Assembly: GCF_002013375.1 (NCBI RefSeq)
Contig: NZ_MAEW01000018.1
Span: 62,001 to 126,000 of the forward strand
Direction of reading: 5' to 3'
DNA: 64,000 nt
DNA from: Mycobacterium sp. D16Q13
Lineage (GTDB): Bacteria; Actinomycetota; Actinomycetes; Mycobacteriales; Mycobacteriaceae
In this document: positions 12,001-19,200 of the stretch, piece after piece
How the letters are laid out: each line of letters starts with the position of its first letter
Numbering within the stretch: position 1 is the first letter of the stretch
The notes under the pieces: generated by a model
Told to the model about the DNA's origin: nothing
Databases searched by the model: none
What the model saw: the letters and a program-made list of their open reading frames with translations, nothing else
Program-made: the position numbers and the translations under genes

Positions 12001-13223
12001 AGCACGGACTTCTGTTCCAGGCCAATGCCACTCGCGGTAGCGGTGATGACGTCTACGCCATGCAGCTCGATGTCACGGTAACTGGTCCGCTGGATGCGCA
12101 GCGGCTGCGTGAGGCGGTACGCGCAGTGATCAACCGCCACCCCAACCTGGCGGCCCGGTTCGACAAGAGATTCGACGAACCGGTGCAGATCATTCCGGCC
12201 AACCCCAGCGTGCCTTGGCAGTACCTCGACCTGTCCGCGAAGAAAACCGACAGGGACGACAGGCTGGGGGAGCTGTGTGCCGCCGAGCGGGCATTGGTGT
12301 GTGACCTGGCCAGCCAGCCGGCGTTCCGGGCGGCACTGATCCGCGTATCCGATGATGTTCACCGGTTTGTCATGACCTATCACCACATCGTGCTCGACGG
12401 TTGGTCACTGCCAATCTTGCTGCAGGAGATATTCGCCGGCTATTACGGACAGCGCCTTCCCGCGGCCGCGTCGTACCGCAGGTTCGTGACATGGCTGTCC
12501 GATCGAGATGTCGACAGTGCGCGCCAGGCCTGGCGCGACGTTCTCGCGGGATTCGACACCCCGGCGTTGGTCGCCCCCAAGGCCCGGACAACGTCAGGGC
12601 GACGTGCCACGGAGACCTACCGGTTGCCCACGGAGACAACAAGGGCTGCCAATGAATTGGCGCGTGCTGAACACACCACGGTCAACACCGTGCTGCAAGC
12701 GGCCTGGGCGCAGGTGCTGATGTGGCTGACGGGCCGGCACGATGTCGCCTTCGGTGTCGCGGTCTCAGGCCGGTCTGCGGAGGTGGCAGGTGCGGATTCA
12801 ATGGTCGGCCTGCTGATCAACACTGTGCCGGTGCGAGCGACGATCACGCCGGACACCACCATCGCCGAGCTGCTGGACAATCTGCAGCGCCGCCATAGCG
12901 ATACCCTCGACCACCAGCATCTGGCCCTCAGCGAGATCCACCATGCCGTCGGTCATGATCAACTATTCGACACCCTGTTCGTCTACCAGAACTATCCGGT
13001 GGAGTCCGTGGCGTCATCGATGGCCGACGGGTTGGCCATCACCGAAGTCAGCGGCCGCGAGTACAACCACTACCCGCTGACCCTGCAAGCCATGCCCGGC
13101 AATGAACTGGTCCTGCGTGTCGAATTCGATACCGCCGTGTTCAGTGCGAACCGGGTGCGAAAGATCGTCGAGCGGTTCCAGCGAGTGCTGGAGGCCATGA
13201 CGGGGGAGGTGCAGCAACAGTGA
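1..13223 (+). CDS. Multimodular nonribosomal peptide synthetase, 5' end outside window
   Basis: This cytosolic NRPS is open from base 3, so its true start lies before the window. Domain order, with residues counted from base 9: end of an epimerisation domain (HHMAVDG at 3-9, FNYLGRLG near 230), C1 (HHIVLDG near 492), A1 (830-1275), T1 (LGGDS near 1323), C2 (HHIAADG near 1514), A2 (1886-2330), T2 (2382), C3 (near 2574), A3 (2947-3400), T3 (3449), E (3508-3880) and C4 (3990-4404). C1 and C4 follow E domains and begin VLPLxxLQxGL, as DCL-type domains do. C2 and C3 begin LSFAQxRLWF, as LCL-type domains do. Specificity codes read by eye against GrsA are A1 DFWTVGVMWK (unassigned), A2 DAESLAAICK (Glu239 suggests a basic residue) and A3 DFWTLGAVYK (unassigned). 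C3 has HHIAADA and the second E has HHLAVDA instead of DG. The protein stops after C4, so its partner A domain is on the next gene, which overlaps it by GTGA. Confidence 0.96.
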   Translation, partial: VLVVHHMAVDGVSWRILLEDINIAWAQRRVGQPIALPAAGTSFRRWAELLDAYARHPEVERQAQTWRQVAATAPVLPAAHPQIDTHESAGQLSVSLDVETTRMLLGEVSTAFHLGPQDILLIAFGLAVAEFSGTGASPVGIDVEGHGRHEDLAAEVDLSRTVGWFTAKYPVALTLGGLPWARVAAGDVALGAVIKGAKEELRSLPDPLTYGLLRYLNADVDLDTADPTVAFNYLGRLGGAGTEPSDDLWRISTESMSSTGAAAAIPMPLTHTVALNAGTLDTDIGPQLQANWTWASSMFDSAQITRLSRLWFEALVGICAHVRQGGGGLTPSDIAPALLSQRQIDELEQQYRIADVLPLSALQQGLIFHSSAGNGPEDLYVVQLDITVDGPLDQHRLHDAVQTVARRHPHLAARFCEQFDQPVQVIPADPTAGWRYVDLSIDTEVEFLSAETEGRVQRECAAERAAVCDLSDPPAFRVALIRIGHDRHRFVLTNHHIVLDGWSLPILLHEIFAGYRGQRLPAATPYRSFIGWLADRDHAGAQAAWGEVLAGFDTPTLVDSRQKSVRGYRGVRAHRVSEQTTRAVGELARSQHTTVNIVLQGAWALLLTSLTGHHDVAFGTVVSGRPAEVVGAESMVGLMINTVPVRADITPQTTTVDLLDQLKRSHAKTLEHHHFSLSEIHRIADHDRLFDTLFVFENYPVDSGALSGVDGITVTDITSHESTDYPLTMQAIPGEELRLRIEYDTAVFDAADIEALAHRVEAVLEAMTSDPGRSLSAMEMLDGTERARLQRWGNRAVLKRLPAPASVPQLFAAQVARMPEAVALVCGHRSLTYRELDEASNQLAHLLIGRGVGPGERIALMFPRSAEAVVAILAVLKTGAAYLPIDPALPSARVEFMVSDAAPIAAVTTTMFVNRFTGYDVMIFDVEDSAVAAQPSTAVPPPDPDDMAHIIYTSGTTGLPKGVAVSQRNVTQLFDSLQIGVSLEPGQVWTQFHSYAFDFSVWEIWGALLHGGRLVVVPELVARSPHDFHELLVREQVTVLTQTPSAASMLAVDGLEAVSLVIGAEPCPPALVDRWAPGRVMVNVYGPTETTMWLCASAPLEAEAGPPPIGSPTAWASFFVLDEWLRPVPTGVVGELYLAGAGVGMGYWCRSGLTASRFMACPFGKPGTRMYRTGDLVRWRADGQLDYLGRADEQVKIRGYRIELGEIQSALTALEGVDHAAVIAREDRPGDKRLVGYITGSADPITVRAALADRLPGYMVPAAVMALATLPVTVNGKLDVRALPGPDYRDADHYRAPAGAVEEILAGIFARVLDVERVGVDDSFFDLGGDSVSTMRLVAAINASLNTELSARTVFEAPTVAQLAPRIGEGTGRLEPLVAGDRPALVPLSFAQNRLWFVDQLQGPSPVYNMPVGLRLHGSLDTRALGAALGDLIGRHESLRTRFEAPGGTPRQVVVSEDEADFGWDVVDATTWPSNRLAEAVAAAVCYSFDLAAEIPLRATLFRVARDEHVLVAVVHHIAADGWSLTPLVRDLSVAYGSRCAGHAPDWEPLAAQYVDYTLWQRAQLGDLDDSGSPIAAQLAYWEDTLAGLPERVALPTDRPYPPIADQRGSTVDVQWPAELQQQIRVVASEHGATSFMVMQAALAVLLSRLSGTSDVAVGFPIAGRRDPALDELVGFFVNNLVLRVDLAGDPTVADLLAQVRQRSLAAYEHQDVPFEVLVERLNPTRNLTHHPLVQVALAWQNLPWQDAGPADALRLGDLRVTPLPVETQTARMDLTFSLGERWTQAGEPAGIGGAVEFRTDVFDAHSIETLLGRWRRVVAAMTADPSQRLSRIDVLDEAEHARVDGWGHRAVLTVPAPAPVSIPSLFAEQVARAAKAVAISFDGRELTYGELDDATNRLAHRLIAQGVRPGACVALLAERSPEAIMAMLAVLKTGAAYLPIDVLLPDARIEFMLADAAPATAITTAGLADRLAGYDLSIIDASDTADAAAPAADSALPLPDPDDLAYIIYTSGTTGVPKGVAITHHNVTQLMGTRDTFLAGQVWTQWHSYAFDASVEEIWGALLHGGRLVVVPESVARSPEDLTALLVAEQVSALSQTPSAVAMLDPEALGSVSLLVAGETCSAEVVDRWAPGRLMVNAYGPTETTICASRSTPLNAESAGPNIPIGAPVSGAAMFVLDGSMRPVPPGVVGELYIAGRGVGVGYVGRTGLTASRFVACPFVGAGAPPQRMYRTGDLVHWGTDGQLRYVGRTDEQVKIRGYRVELGEVQAVLAGLDGVGQAAVIAREDRPGDTRLVGYVTGTTNPAKLRAQLAEQLPAYMVPAAVVVLATLPMTVNGKLNTRALPAPEYQDIDRYRAPSTLTEEILAGIYARVLGVERVGIDDSFFDLGGDSLSAMRLIAAVNADLDAAISVRTVFEAPTVAQLAPRIGGESNTLGSLVARERPAEIPLSFAQSRLWFLDQLQGPSPVYNMATALRISGDLDVGALGAALADVVARHESLRTLFQVTGGVPQQLVVPSDHAHFGWGVVDATGWTAEQLQEAIGEAARHTFDLATEIPLSARLFRITGDEHVLAAVVHHIAADAWSITPLVADLGVAYASRVAGQAPGWAPLAVQYVDYTLWQRAEFGDLDDGESRIATQVTYWQDALSGIPERVELPTDRPYPAAADQRGATVTLGWSADLQQQIARVAREHNATSFMVVQAALGILLGKLSGSTDVAVGFPIAGRRDPALDELIGFFVNTLVLRVDLAGDPTIAELLAQVRGRSLSAYENQDVPFEVLVERLNPTRSLTHHPLVQVALGWQNVPGQDNNTSGPGLTLGDLDVSQMTADTQTARMDLSFSMAERRTHSGDPAGIGGTVEFRTDVFDRTSIETLIDRFEQVVMAMTADVGQRLSSIDVVDAQEHARLDAMGNQAMLGRKRSAPVSVLALFGEQVARTPEAVAITHDERSMSYRQLDRAANLLAHMLIAQGAGPGGCVALLMERSAEAIIAMLAVLKSGAAYLAIDPAVPAARIDFMLADAAPVVAMTTGGLAERLDGRGLVVIDVGDMSDIDDSIVDNELGTALPDSDPEDIAYLIYTSGTTGAPKGVAVTHHNMTHLARSTPKHLPTDQVWTQCHSYAFDFSVWEIWAALLSGARLVVVPESVVTSPDEFHALLISERVNVLTQTPSAAGALSPRGLESVALLLGGEACPGEVVDRWAPGRTVINAYGPTEITVYASMSAPLTAGSGAAPIGAPVPTSALFVLDEWLRPVPVGVTGELYVAGDGVACGYLGRSGLTSSRFVACPFGESGARMYRTGDLVSWRADGQLQYLGRADDQVKIRGYRIELGEVQAALAALDAVSQAVVIAREDQPGIKRLVGYVTESVIGAVDSATLRNALADRVPGYMVPSAIVVLDALPLTVNGKLDTRALPVPEYQDVDRYRAPADAIEETLAGIYAQVLGLDRVGVDDSFFDLGGDSILSMQVVARARACGVTCRPRDIFVEQTVSRLAQVVGMASDDTGPLDEGVGPVLATPIMRWLREVEKSGGPIGQFNQTVVIQAPPGATESEVTVVLGALLDRHAMLRLRAEVDDARDWSLRVPEKGSVLPHLNSADTLSDEALMMARSRLNLAAGEMVSALWVTSTSQLVLMIHHLAVDAVSWRILLEDLNIAWVQHRQGQPVALPTTGTSFARWASLLGEYAHTAAAVEQADSWRRVLATPSALPAVRPELDTYATAGNLTASLDAETTRALLGEVPAAFHAGVQDILLIAYALALTQFLGVTLPIGIDVEGHGRVEDLGDIAANIDLSRTVGWFTSKYPVALRVASHVGRSEGGLRWDQVVAGDAALGRVIKDAKEQLRALPEGMTYGLTRYLNSDIDLSGPDPAIGFNYLGRLGAAGAAQSEALTELWQVSHDAAEVSAAAAAISMPLGHTLELNASTAETDSGPSLYASWTWAPSALDDAQVDRLNQLWFDALTGICLHVRGGGGGLTPSDIAPARLTQQEIDELDRDDPIADVLPLTPLQHGLLFQANATRGSGDDVYAMQLDVTVTGPLDAQRLREAVRAVINRHPNLAARFDKRFDEPVQIIPANPSVPWQYLDLSAKKTDRDDRLGELCAAERALVCDLASQPAFRAALIRVSDDVHRFVMTYHHIVLDGWSLPILLQEIFAGYYGQRLPAAASYRRFVTWLSDRDVDSARQAWRDVLAGFDTPALVAPKARTTSGRRATETYRLPTETTRAANELARAEHTTVNTVLQAAWAQVLMWLTGRHDVAFGVAVSGRSAEVAGADSMVGLLINTVPVRATITPDTTIAELLDNLQRRHSDTLDHQHLALSEIHHAVGHDQLFDTLFVYQNYPVESVASSMADGLAITEVSGREYNHYPLTLQAMPGNELVLRVEFDTAVFSANRVRKIVERFQRVLEAMTGEVQQQ

Positions 13224-16200
13224 AAGCCGATGCCACCAGGCGCTTGTTGTCCATGGATCTGGGCGACACGGATGAGCGCACGGAGCTGGATGTGTGGGGT
13301 AACCGGGCAGCGCTGGACCGTCCCGTGACCTCGATGTCGATTCCGGCATTGTTCGCCGAGCAGGTGGCGCGTCATCCGGGCGCGGTGGCGGCCAGCTTCG
13401 GTGGCAGCCACGTGTCATACCGCGGACTCGATGAGGCCTCGGATCGGTTGGCGTACTGGCTTCTTGCGCACGGAGTGGGTGCTGGGCAGCGGGTGGCGTT
13501 GCTGTTCTCACGGTCGGTTGAGGCAGTCGTGGCGATCCTGGGGGTGTTGAAAACCGGTGCGTCGTATGTGCCGATTGACCCATCGGTGCCGGATGCCCGG
13601 CTGGAGTTCGTGCTGGCCGATGCTGAGCCGTTGGTCGCGGTCACCACTTCCGATCTGGCGAGCCGGCTGAACGGACGCGGGCTGGTGGTCATTGACGTTG
13701 GCGACGTCCCCGCCGAGACTGCTGCGGTTGATGGACGGCCAACATTGGTGACGCCCGGCGGCGATGATATCGCGTACGTGATCTACACCTCTGGAACCAC
13801 CGGCGTCCCGAAAGGTGTTGCTATTGCGCACCATAATGTAACGCGGCTGATTGAGGCAATTGACGCCGAGCTGGAGTTGCCGCCGGGACAGGTTTGGTCC
13901 CAGTGTCATTCGTTGGCCTTCGATTTCTCGGTGTGGGAGATTTTCGGTGCATTGCTGCATGGTGGGCGGCTGGTGGTGGTGTCGGATTCGGTGGTGCGCT
14001 CACCCGAGCAGTTCCATGCGCTGCTTGTTGATGAACACGTCAATGTGCTGAGTCAGACACCGTCGGCGTTCTATGCGTTGCAGGCTCTGGACGCGACTCG
14101 GCCGAACGGTCGGCAGCTCGATCTTGCGGCAGTGATCTTCGGAGGGGAGGCGTTGGAGCCGCAGCGTCTGAGGGGGTGGTTCGAGGACCATCCAGGCTCA
14201 CCGCGATTGATCAACATGTACGGGATTACCGAGACGACGGTCCACGCCTCGTTCCGTCAGATCGTTGCCGGCGACGTCGACGGCGCGGACAGCCCGATCG
14301 GAGTACCTCTTGGCCACTTGGCATTTGCGGTCCTGGACGACTGGATGCAGCCGGTAGCGGTTGATGTGGTCGGCGAGCTGTATGTGGCCGGCGCGGCTTT
14401 GGGTTATGGCTATCTGGGACGTGCGCCGTTGACCACCACCAGATTTGTGGCCTGTCCGTTCGGAGAGCCCGGTACCAGGATGTATCGTACCGGAGACCTG
14501 GTGTGCTGGGGCTCCGACGGACAACTGCGATATTTGGGACGGGCCGACGAGCAGGTCAAGATTCGTGGGCATCGCATCGAGCTCGGTGAAATTCAATCAG
14601 TGTTACTGGGTTTCGAAGGTGTCGACCAGGCTGTGGTTATCGCTCGCGAAGACCGTCCCGGAGATAGGCGGTTGGTCGCCTACATCACCGGCACGGCCGA
14701 CCCGGTGGTGTTGCGTGACGGGTTGTCCGACAGGCTGCCCTCCTACATGGTCCCTGTCGCGGTGGTCACCTTGCGAGGCTTTCCGTTGACTGTCAATGGA
14801 AAACTCGACAAGAGCGCCTTGCCGGCCCCGGAGTATCGATCCATCGATCAATACCGCGCCCCGGCAAATCCGACCGAGGAGATCCTGGCCGGCATCTATG
14901 CGCAAGTTCTGGGCCTGGACCGCGTCGGTATCGACGACTCATTCTTCGACCTAGGTGGGGACTCGCTGTTGGCGATGCGTCTGGTCGCCGCGCTTAACCG
15001 GTCCATGGATGCCGGTCTAGAAGAGCGTGCGGTGTTCGACGCTCCGACGGTGGCGCAGCTGATGCTCCGCATCGGCGGTGACGAGCATCGACTGGAGCCC
15101 TTGGTAGCCGGCGAGCGGCCGGAGGTGATGCCCTTGTCTTTTGCGCAGAGCCGACTCTGGTTCATCGACCAATTGCATGGTCCTTCACCGGTTTACAATC
15201 TGGCGGTGGGGCTGCGCCTGCAGGGGCCCCTTGATGAGGATGCCCTTGGCTCGGCGTTCGTGGACGTGCTGAATCGCCATGAGAGCCTGCGCACGCTGTT
15301 CCCGGCGGTCGACGGGAAACCGCAGCAGCTGGTCGTCGCGGCCGAGGAGATCGAATTCGGCTGGGACGTTGTGGATGCGTCCGGATGGCCAGCAGGCCGG
15401 CTGGAAGAATCGATTGCAGATTCGGCGCGGCACAGTTTCAACCTCGCGACTGAGATCCCGGTGAGAGCAAGGCTTTTCCGCACTACCGAGGATGATCACG
15501 TATTGGTGGCGGTGGTGCACCATATCGCCGCGGACGGTTGGTCGGTTACCCCACTGGTCTCCGACCTGGGTGTGGCCTACGCCAGCCGGCATGCGGGGCA
15601 GGCCCCCGATTGGAAGCCATTGGCCGTCCAATACGCCGATTACACACTGTGGCAGCGCGCGCAGCTGGGCGTACTGGATGACAGCGAGAGCCGCATCTCC
15701 CGGCAATTGACCTACTGGGAAGAAGCGCTGGCCGAGATGCCCGAGCGTTTGGCGCTGCCGACCGACCGGCCGTATCCATTGGTGGCTGATCAACGTGGCT
15801 CCAGGGTGGACGTGAGTTGGCCGGCGGATTTGCAGCAGCAGGTCAATCGATTGGCCCGGGAACACAACGCGACGAGTTTCATGGTCATGCAGGCGGCCCT
15901 CGCTGTGCTGTTCTCCAAGCTCAGCGCGAGTTCTGATGTGGCGGTGGGATTCCCGATCGCCGGACGTCGCGACGCGGCGCTCGATGAACTGGTCGGGTTT
16001 TTCGTCAACACGTTGGTGCTGCGGGTTGACCTAGCAGGAGACCCCAGTGTCACCGAAGTGCTGGCTCAGGTGCGGGCACGCAGTTTGGGCGCTTTCGAGA
16101 ATCAGGACGTGCCATTCGAGGTGCTCGTCGAGCGATTGAATCCGGCCAGGTCGCTGACCCATCACCCCTTGGTGCAGGTGATGCTGGCTTGGCAGAACGT

Positions 16201-19200
16201 GCCCGGACAGATAGGCGACTCTCGCGGCGGAGTGGCGTTGGCAGACCTGCAGCTCACGCAGCTACCGCTGGATACTCACTCGGCCCGGATGGATCTGTCG
16301 TTTTCGCTGTCCGAGTCTTGGACCGAATCAGGCGATGCCGCGGGGATTTCGGGGACGGTGGAGTTTCGCACCGATGTGTTCGACACGGGCAGTGTCGAGA
16401 CTCTGATCGATCGGTTACAACGGGTGCTCGAGGCGATGACTGCCGACGACACCCGGCCGTTGTCGGCGATCGACGTGTTGGATGCCGAGGAGCTCGCCCA
16501 GTTGGATGGCTGGGGCAATCGGGCGGAGTTGGCCAGGCCCGAGACCGCGGTGTCGATCCCCGCGTTGTTCGCCCAGCAGGTCGCTCGGGTGCCTGGGGCG
16601 CTGGCGGTCTGTTTCGACGGCAGCCATGTGTCCTACCAGGAACTGGATGAGGCGTCGAACAGGTTGGCGCACTTGCTTGTCCAGTATGGCGTGGGCCCTG
16701 GAGAGCGAGTGGCTCTGCTGTTCTCGCGGTCGGTTGAGGCCATCGTGGCGATCCTGGGGGTTCTCAAGACCGGTGCGGCCTATGTGCCGATCGATCCGGC
16801 AGTGCCGGGTACACGGCTGGAGTTCGTGGTCGCGGACGCCGAGCCGGTAGTCGCGGTGACCACTGCCGATCTGGTGAATCGGTTGGATGGGTACGGGGTC
16901 GTGGTCATCGATATGGATGACCCGGCGCTTGATGCTCAGCCCGCGAGCGCGCCGTCGGTGGGTCCGACGGCCGCGGATGTCGCTTACGTGATTTATACCT
17001 CGGGGACAACCGGTGTGCCCAAAGGTGTTGCCATTCCGCATCGGAATGTGACTCGTCTGTTGCGAGCGCTTGACGCCGACCTCGAGTTATCGGCGGGTCA
17101 GGTGTGGGCGCAGAGCCATTCGCTCGCTTTCGACTTCTCGGTGTGGGAGATCTTTGGTGCCCTGCTGCATGGTGGGCGGCTGGTGGTCGTGTCCGAATCG
17201 GTGGTGCGGTCGCCCGAAGAGTTCCATGCCCTATTGGTAGACGAGCAGGTCAGTGTGTTGAGTCAGACGCCCTCGGCGTTCTATGCGCTGCAAACGGTGG
17301 ATGCGATGGCTGCCGAGTCCGCCGGCCAGCTCGGTGTTGAGGTGGTGGTGTTCGGAGGGGAGGCGTTGGAACCGCAGCGTTTGGCGCAGTGGCGGGACCG
17401 GCATCCGGTGTTACCACGATTGATCAATATGTACGGGATCACCGAAACGACGGTGCATGCCTCGTTCCGCGAAATCACCGCCGCCGATCTTGAGAGCACG
17501 GTCAGCCCGATCGGATTGCCGCTGGCCCACCTCGGGTTTGCCGTGCTGGATGGATGGTTGCGGCCGGTACCAGCCGGTGTGGTTGGCGAGTTGTACGTGG
17601 CGGGTGCTGGTTTGGGTCACGGCTATCTGGGCAGGACAGGCTTGACCGCCTCCCGGTTTGTGGCCTGCCCGTTTGGGACGCCGGGGTCGCGGATGTACCG
17701 TACCGGGGACTTGATGTGCTGGGGGCAGGACGGCCAGCTGCAGTATGCGGGGCGCGCCGATGAGCAGGTGAAGGTCCGCGGGCATCGTATTGAGCTCGGT
17801 GAAATCCATTCGGCGTTAATGGATCTGAACGGGGTTGAACAGGCGGTTGTGATTGCCCGGGAGGATCGTCCGGGTGATAGGCGTCTGGTCGGCTACATCA
17901 CAGGTACCGCCGACTCGGGCAAGATCCGCGCACAGCTGGCTGAGTGTCTCCCGAACTACATGGTGCCCGCCGCCGTGGTGGCCCTGGCGGCCTTGCCATT
18001 AACGGTCAACGGCAAGATCGATAAGAAGGCCTTGCCCGCACCGGAATACACCGATGTCGATCACTATCGGGCACCCGCCACCCTTGTCGAGGAGATTCTG
18101 GCCGGCATATACGCGCAGGTTCTGGGTCTGGACCGGGTCGGTGTCGACGACTCATTCTTTGACCTCGGCGGGGACAGCATTTCCGCTATCCAGGTGGTGT
18201 GGCGGGCTCATGGCGCCGGCCTGGTCGGTCGGCCGCGCGACATCTTCGTGCAGCAGACCGTGGCCCGGCTGGCACGGGTGGTCAGGATGGCCGACAGTGC
18301 CAGTGGTGTGGTCGACGAGGGCCTCGGGTCAGTGGTGGCAACCCCGATAATGCAGTGGTTGAAGGGGATTGACGGCCCGATTGACGAGTTCAACCAGACC
18401 GTGGTGCTGCAGTCACCCGCAGGTGTCACCGAGGCTGCCGTTGTCATCATGCTGCAGGCCTTGCTGGATCGACACGGCATGTTGCGGCTACGCGCTCAGG
18501 GTGACGATGCCGGGGGCTGGTCGTTGACGGTGCCCGAGCCGGGCACGGTCGACGCACACGAGTGTCTGCAATCGGTGGACACCTTGACCGATGAAGCAGT
18601 GATGGCGGCGCGGTCGCGGTTGAACCCGGGGGCCGGGGTGATGCTGCGTGCCCTATGGGTAACAGCCAGCAGCCAGCTGGTGTTGATCGTTCACCATCTC
18701 GCCGTCGACGGGGTGTCGTGGCGGATTCTGTTGGAGGACTTGACCATCGCCGCGACCCAGCTGCGTGGTGGGCAAGAGGTGCTGTTGCCGCCGGCGGGAA
18801 CGTCGTTCCAGCGGTGGGCCGACCGGCTGGCCGAACACGCGCACCAGCCCGACGTAGTGCGCGAGGCGGATGCGTGGCGGAGGGTGGGGGCGATCCCTTC
18901 AGGGCTGGCTGCTCCGCAACCGGCTGAGGATACGTTTGCCACGGCCGGGTACCTGACCGAGTTTCTCGATGCCGAGACAACGCACATGCTCTTGGGTGAG
19001 GTGCCGGCGGCATTCCACACCGGAGTACACGAGATCCTGCTGATCGCATTTGCCTTGGCGTGGGCGCAACACCTGGGAACCGGCGGTGCCCCGATCGCCA
19101 TCGATGTCGAGGGCCATGGGCGCCAGGAGGAATTGACGGGCCCGGGTGGCGTCGTGGATCGCAGTATCGACCTGTCGCGCACGGTGGGGTGGTTCACCAC

